DNA of 64,000 nt, taken from assembly GCA_951813545.1 (NCBI GenBank), contig OX638352.1, forward strand, positions 5,489,966-5,553,965, written 5' to 3'. The position numbers and the translations under genes are program-made. Each line of letters starts with the position of its first letter. Positions within the stretch are counted from its first letter, which is position 1. The notes beneath the pieces are model-generated. The model had not been told where the DNA came from, did no database searches, and saw nothing but the letters and a program-made list of their open reading frames with translations. Of the stretch, positions 61,548 through 64,000 are shown piece by piece. Source of the stretch: an uncultured Poribacteria bacterium (GTDB lineage: Bacteria; Poribacteria; WGA-4E; WGA-3G).

Positions 61548-63620
61548 TTACCGGCCTCTGCCCCCACCGGTCATTCGCCGCATTGTGGAAGCGGGATTCA
61601 TCATGCGTTGCCGCCACTCTGCGCTTCGACCACCACCTCCACCGGGCGCAAAGCCGCCGATTGCAACGACATCGCCTTCAACAAGACCAGAGATGATTTC
61701 GATTTTGTCAAAACTGCTGACCCCTGTCACGACAGATTGTGGTCTGCCCGGTTGACCATCTTCACCGACAATTCTAACCATTTTCCTGCCGCGCATATCA
61801 AGGACCGCTTCTGCAGGAAGCGTGAGAATGTCTATTTTGTTAACAGCCGAGATTTGGACACTGGCGTTCATACCGGGTTTGAGGAAAGGTATTTTTGTAT
61901 CTTCAGTTTCTGATGGTTCGGGTTGCGCTGGTGTTTCTGCAGCGGGGGCTTCCTCAAAAAATCCGCCGAAAAGTCCACCCCAATCGTCTTCCTCATCAGC
62001 CTCCTCTGTTTTCGCAACAGTCGTTTCTTCCGATGGCTGCGCGGGTGCTGGGTCCGGTGCGGCGGTTGGTGTTTGCACAGCACCGTCATTTTCTGCTTGG
62101 CGTTGCTCGCGCATTGCCCGGAAACGTGCGCGTTGTTCATCAGTCATATTCGCCATATCGCCACGGAATCCTCCACCTTGTCCCCTTCCTCCCCCACGTC
62201 CAAAGCCTTGAGATGCTTGGGTAGCTTTGACATTTTTCAACTCGGAGGTTACTTCAAAGGTCGTCACATTCTGAAGGGATCTTCCCTGGGGCGCGATCTT
62301 CAAGACTTCGCCCTGAAACGGCGTATCAGGATAGGCTTCGACCGTGATGGTCACGGGTTGTCCTATCTCTACCTTACCGATATCGGTTTCATCGACCTCT
62401 GTTACGACATAAACAGTGTCAAGGTCTGCCATCGTGACAAGCGTCTGTCCTTCTTCTGAAGCGATTGAGGAGAGACGTGAAGTAATCACCTGTCCTTCTT
62501 CGACGAGTTTTTCAAGAATCGTTCCAGAGATGGGTGCCTTGATGGTCGTATCGTTATACTCAATTTGACGGAGTTCCAGTTGCGTTTCGCTGCGTTTGAC
62601 CGACGAGCGTGCGGTTTCCAGATCGCGCTCTTTACGCTCAATCTGTTTCTGATTCGCTCTTGCGAGTTTCAAAGACTCTTCAGCTTGCACAATCCGTTGC
62701 TGCTGAAGTTCAATATCCATGTCTCGCGTGGCTTCTGCTTCTACTCTTTCCGTGGCAATTTCATGGTTGAATTCTGCCTTTCTAATATCGGCTTGCCCCA
62801 ATTCAAGTTCAGCCTCAGTCGCAGGTTTCTCAACCAATTTCAGATTTTCAACAGCGGACTGATGCCTTGCCTTTGCTGATCTAAGTTGTGCCTGTGAAGA
62901 CTCTAATGCCGCTTGTGAAATGAGTTCTTTCCCGTAAAGTTTCTTATTTCTCTCATGTTCTGATGTTACCAACTCTAAGTTTGCCTCTTCCTGCTCCAGG
63001 GAATTTTTCGCGCGCTGCCGATTTTCCTCCCGGACCTCATCAGAGGTTAGCAAGCTATATCGAATTCTGGCAATCTTGAGGCTGTTTTCAGCATCTAACA
63101 CACCGCGTTTGTTGGCTATCTTTTCAAGGCGAATTTGTTCCCTCAGCTGGACGAGTCGTTGCCTGGCTTCAGCGAGAGATTCTTCCGACTGACGAATCTG
63201 GATTGCCGACTGCTCTTTCTGAAGGTTAATGTCAATCTTTGCCTGTTCCAAGCGTGCCTCAGCAGATCTCAAATCGGCTTCAGCCTGCTCCAAACTAATC
63301 TGCACGTAGGTCGTTTCGATGACCGCAATGATTTCATCCTTCTCAACGTAATCCCCTGCGTCAACCTTGAGTTCCAGAATCTTTCCACTTGCTTTGGAAC
63401 TGACCTTAACAATATTCAACGGTTTGATAGTGCCGGTTGCGTCAATTGCTACCGAAATGTCGCCCCGTTCAACCATTGCGGTTTTTACTTCTGGTGTTTC
63501 AGCACTGTCTTTTCCACCTGTACCGGTAAATACGATGCGCCCTACAGCGACCGCAGCTACTACAAGCAGCACTACGCCGACAATCGCAATAATTTTCCAT
63601 TTTCCTAATTTTCCTATCAT
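61548..63620 (-). CDS. HlyD/MacA-type membrane-fusion protein with glycine-rich insertion
   Basis: 690 residues, well above the 370-400 usual for MacA-like proteins. N-terminal membrane anchor (WKIIAIVGVVLLVVAAVAVG), lipoyl-like half (VKVSSKASGKILELKVDAGD), then an unusually long coiled coil (about 110-340) and the second lipoyl half with TIKAPISGTILEKLVEEGQ. A low-complexity insertion of roughly 100 residues (FGRGGGRGQGGGFRGD, then acidic and proline-rich stretches) interrupts the beta-barrel region, and the tail ends GGGRGR. The ATG has AGGAGGG upstream. It forms an operon with the permease. Confidence 0.85.
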   Translation of the reverse strand: MIGKLGKWKIIAIVGVVLLVVAAVAVGRIVFTGTGGKDSAETPEVKTAMVERGDISVAIDATGTIKPLNIVKVSSKASGKILELKVDAGDYVEKDEIIAVIETTYVQISLEQAEADLRSAEARLEQAKIDINLQKEQSAIQIRQSEESLAEARQRLVQLREQIRLEKIANKRGVLDAENSLKIARIRYSLLTSDEVREENRQRAKNSLEQEEANLELVTSEHERNKKLYGKELISQAALESSQAQLRSAKARHQSAVENLKLVEKPATEAELELGQADIRKAEFNHEIATERVEAEATRDMDIELQQQRIVQAEESLKLARANQKQIERKERDLETARSSVKRSETQLELRQIEYNDTTIKAPISGTILEKLVEEGQVITSRLSSIASEEGQTLVTMADLDTVYVVTEVDETDIGKVEIGQPVTITVEAYPDTPFQGEVLKIAPQGRSLQNVTTFEVTSELKNVKATQASQGFGRGGGRGQGGGFRGDMANMTDEQRARFRAMREQRQAENDGAVQTPTAAPDPAPAQPSEETTVAKTEEADEEDDWGGLFGGFFEEAPAAETPAQPEPSETEDTKIPFLKPGMNASVQISAVNKIDILTLPAEAVLDMRGRKMVRIVGEDGQPGRPQSVVTGVSSFDKIEIISGLVEGDVVAIGGFAPGGGGGRSAEWRQRMMNPASTMRRMTGGGRGR

Positions 63621-63749
63621 GGAGATTCCCTCCTGATCTTATTAAATAGTATGCCCTTCCGTGCCACCCTCATTCGCTAAAAGTGTTCACTGTTGTTTAA
63701 GTTAGTCAGATCTGAAAGAGAAAAGTTCGTATTTCTGTTGCATTTGGTT

Positions 63750-64000
63750 CTACAATCGTGGCATATCAACGGCACTATCCCTGCGCTCGTGCATGTTCTT
63801 CTCCATTGCTTCAGGATAGCGATCCGGCAGATGCGAAACTTCGTTGAGTTTTCGGAGTGTGTCACCTTCAAGCCGCCACCCAGCCGCGCCGACGTTATCG
63901 CGCAAATGCTCCGCATGCCTTGCGCCTACAATCACTGAGGTCATCGCGCGCTGTTCAAGCACCCAACGGAGTGCAACTTGCGCAGGGCTATGTCCAAGTT
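63750..64000 (-). CDS. aldo/keto reductase, C-terminal part, cut by window edge
   Basis: The frame is open through 64000. Near the edge it reads GHSPAQVALRWVLEQRAMTS, then VIVGARHAEHLRDNVGAAGW, the usual end of an aldo/keto reductase with the NADPH-contacting IVGAR motif. It ends in DMPRL at 63750. The catalytic tetrad lies beyond the window. It differs from the one at 44039-44848. It is upstream of the membrane-fusion protein gene with 129 bp between. Confidence 0.8.
   Translation of the reverse strand, partial: LGHSPAQVALRWVLEQRAMTSVIVGARHAEHLRDNVGAAGWRLEGDTLRKLNEVSHLPDRYPEAMEKNMHERRDSAVDMPRL

Overview
The window is about 64 kb of gene-dense bacterial chromosome with balanced base composition and 46 protein genes or gene remnants, nearly all on the minus strand; only the TPP enzyme (13088-14761) and the dioxygenase-HEAT gene (57747-59120) run forward. 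No rRNA, tRNA, CRISPR array, phage module or transposase gene was recognised. The gene mix (LamG lectins, PhyH-type dioxygenases, PQQ-like propellers with a DWPTWRGP start, a sigma factor fused to Asp-box repeats, five-bladed-propeller glycosidase-like proteins, Gfo/Idh oxidoreductases) is the sort seen in uncultivated Poribacteria and relatives in the Planctomycetes neighbourhood. This taxonomic call is inference from gene content.

Layout. 0-9 kb: a PD-(D/E)XK-like protein; an operon of two PQQ-like propeller proteins around a lipoprotein; a LamG gene broken by an in-frame TGA; and an ECF sigma factor joined through one membrane segment to an Asp-box propeller. 9-15 kb: a glycosidase-like protein, a PhyH-like protein, a LamG protein and a TPP enzyme with its own promoter. 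14.8-16.5 kb: an ABC-type ATPase followed 3 bp later by a PIN-domain protein, a candidate two-gene defence or toxin module. 17-37 kb: a large block with a 2,937-residue TPR protein, a DUF4175-like membrane protein, a MoxR ATPase, a DUF58 protein, two VWA membrane proteins and an HExxH protein, in the style of MoxR/Bat systems.

37-49 kb: a cupin, a HAD phosphatase, two propeller glycosidase-like proteins, a GH32-like enzyme, an MFS transporter, an aldo/keto reductase and a Gfo/Idh oxidoreductase, suggesting uptake and breakdown of a sugar or glycoside; a tandem pair of zinc-ribbon/APH-kinase proteins sits inside. 49-52.5 kb: three copies of a small membrane protein interleaved with a HAD phosphatase, a histidine phosphatase and a GNAT acetyltransferase; a 38-codon GNAT remnant shows that a GNAT-membrane protein unit was duplicated. 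52.5-60 kb: LamG protein, Rieske protein, amidohydrolase, PhyH-like protein, class III aminotransferase, PhyH-HEAT fusion and SDR. 60-64 kb: a MacB-type permease with its membrane-fusion protein, and a truncated aldo/keto reductase at the edge.

Intergenic DNA carries several repeat families: a MITE-like element with TTTATAGTAAAA ends (two copies), a GGCTATC-type inverted-repeat element just upstream of four start codons, a nested inverted repeat of about 210 bp, and short GC-rich palindromes.
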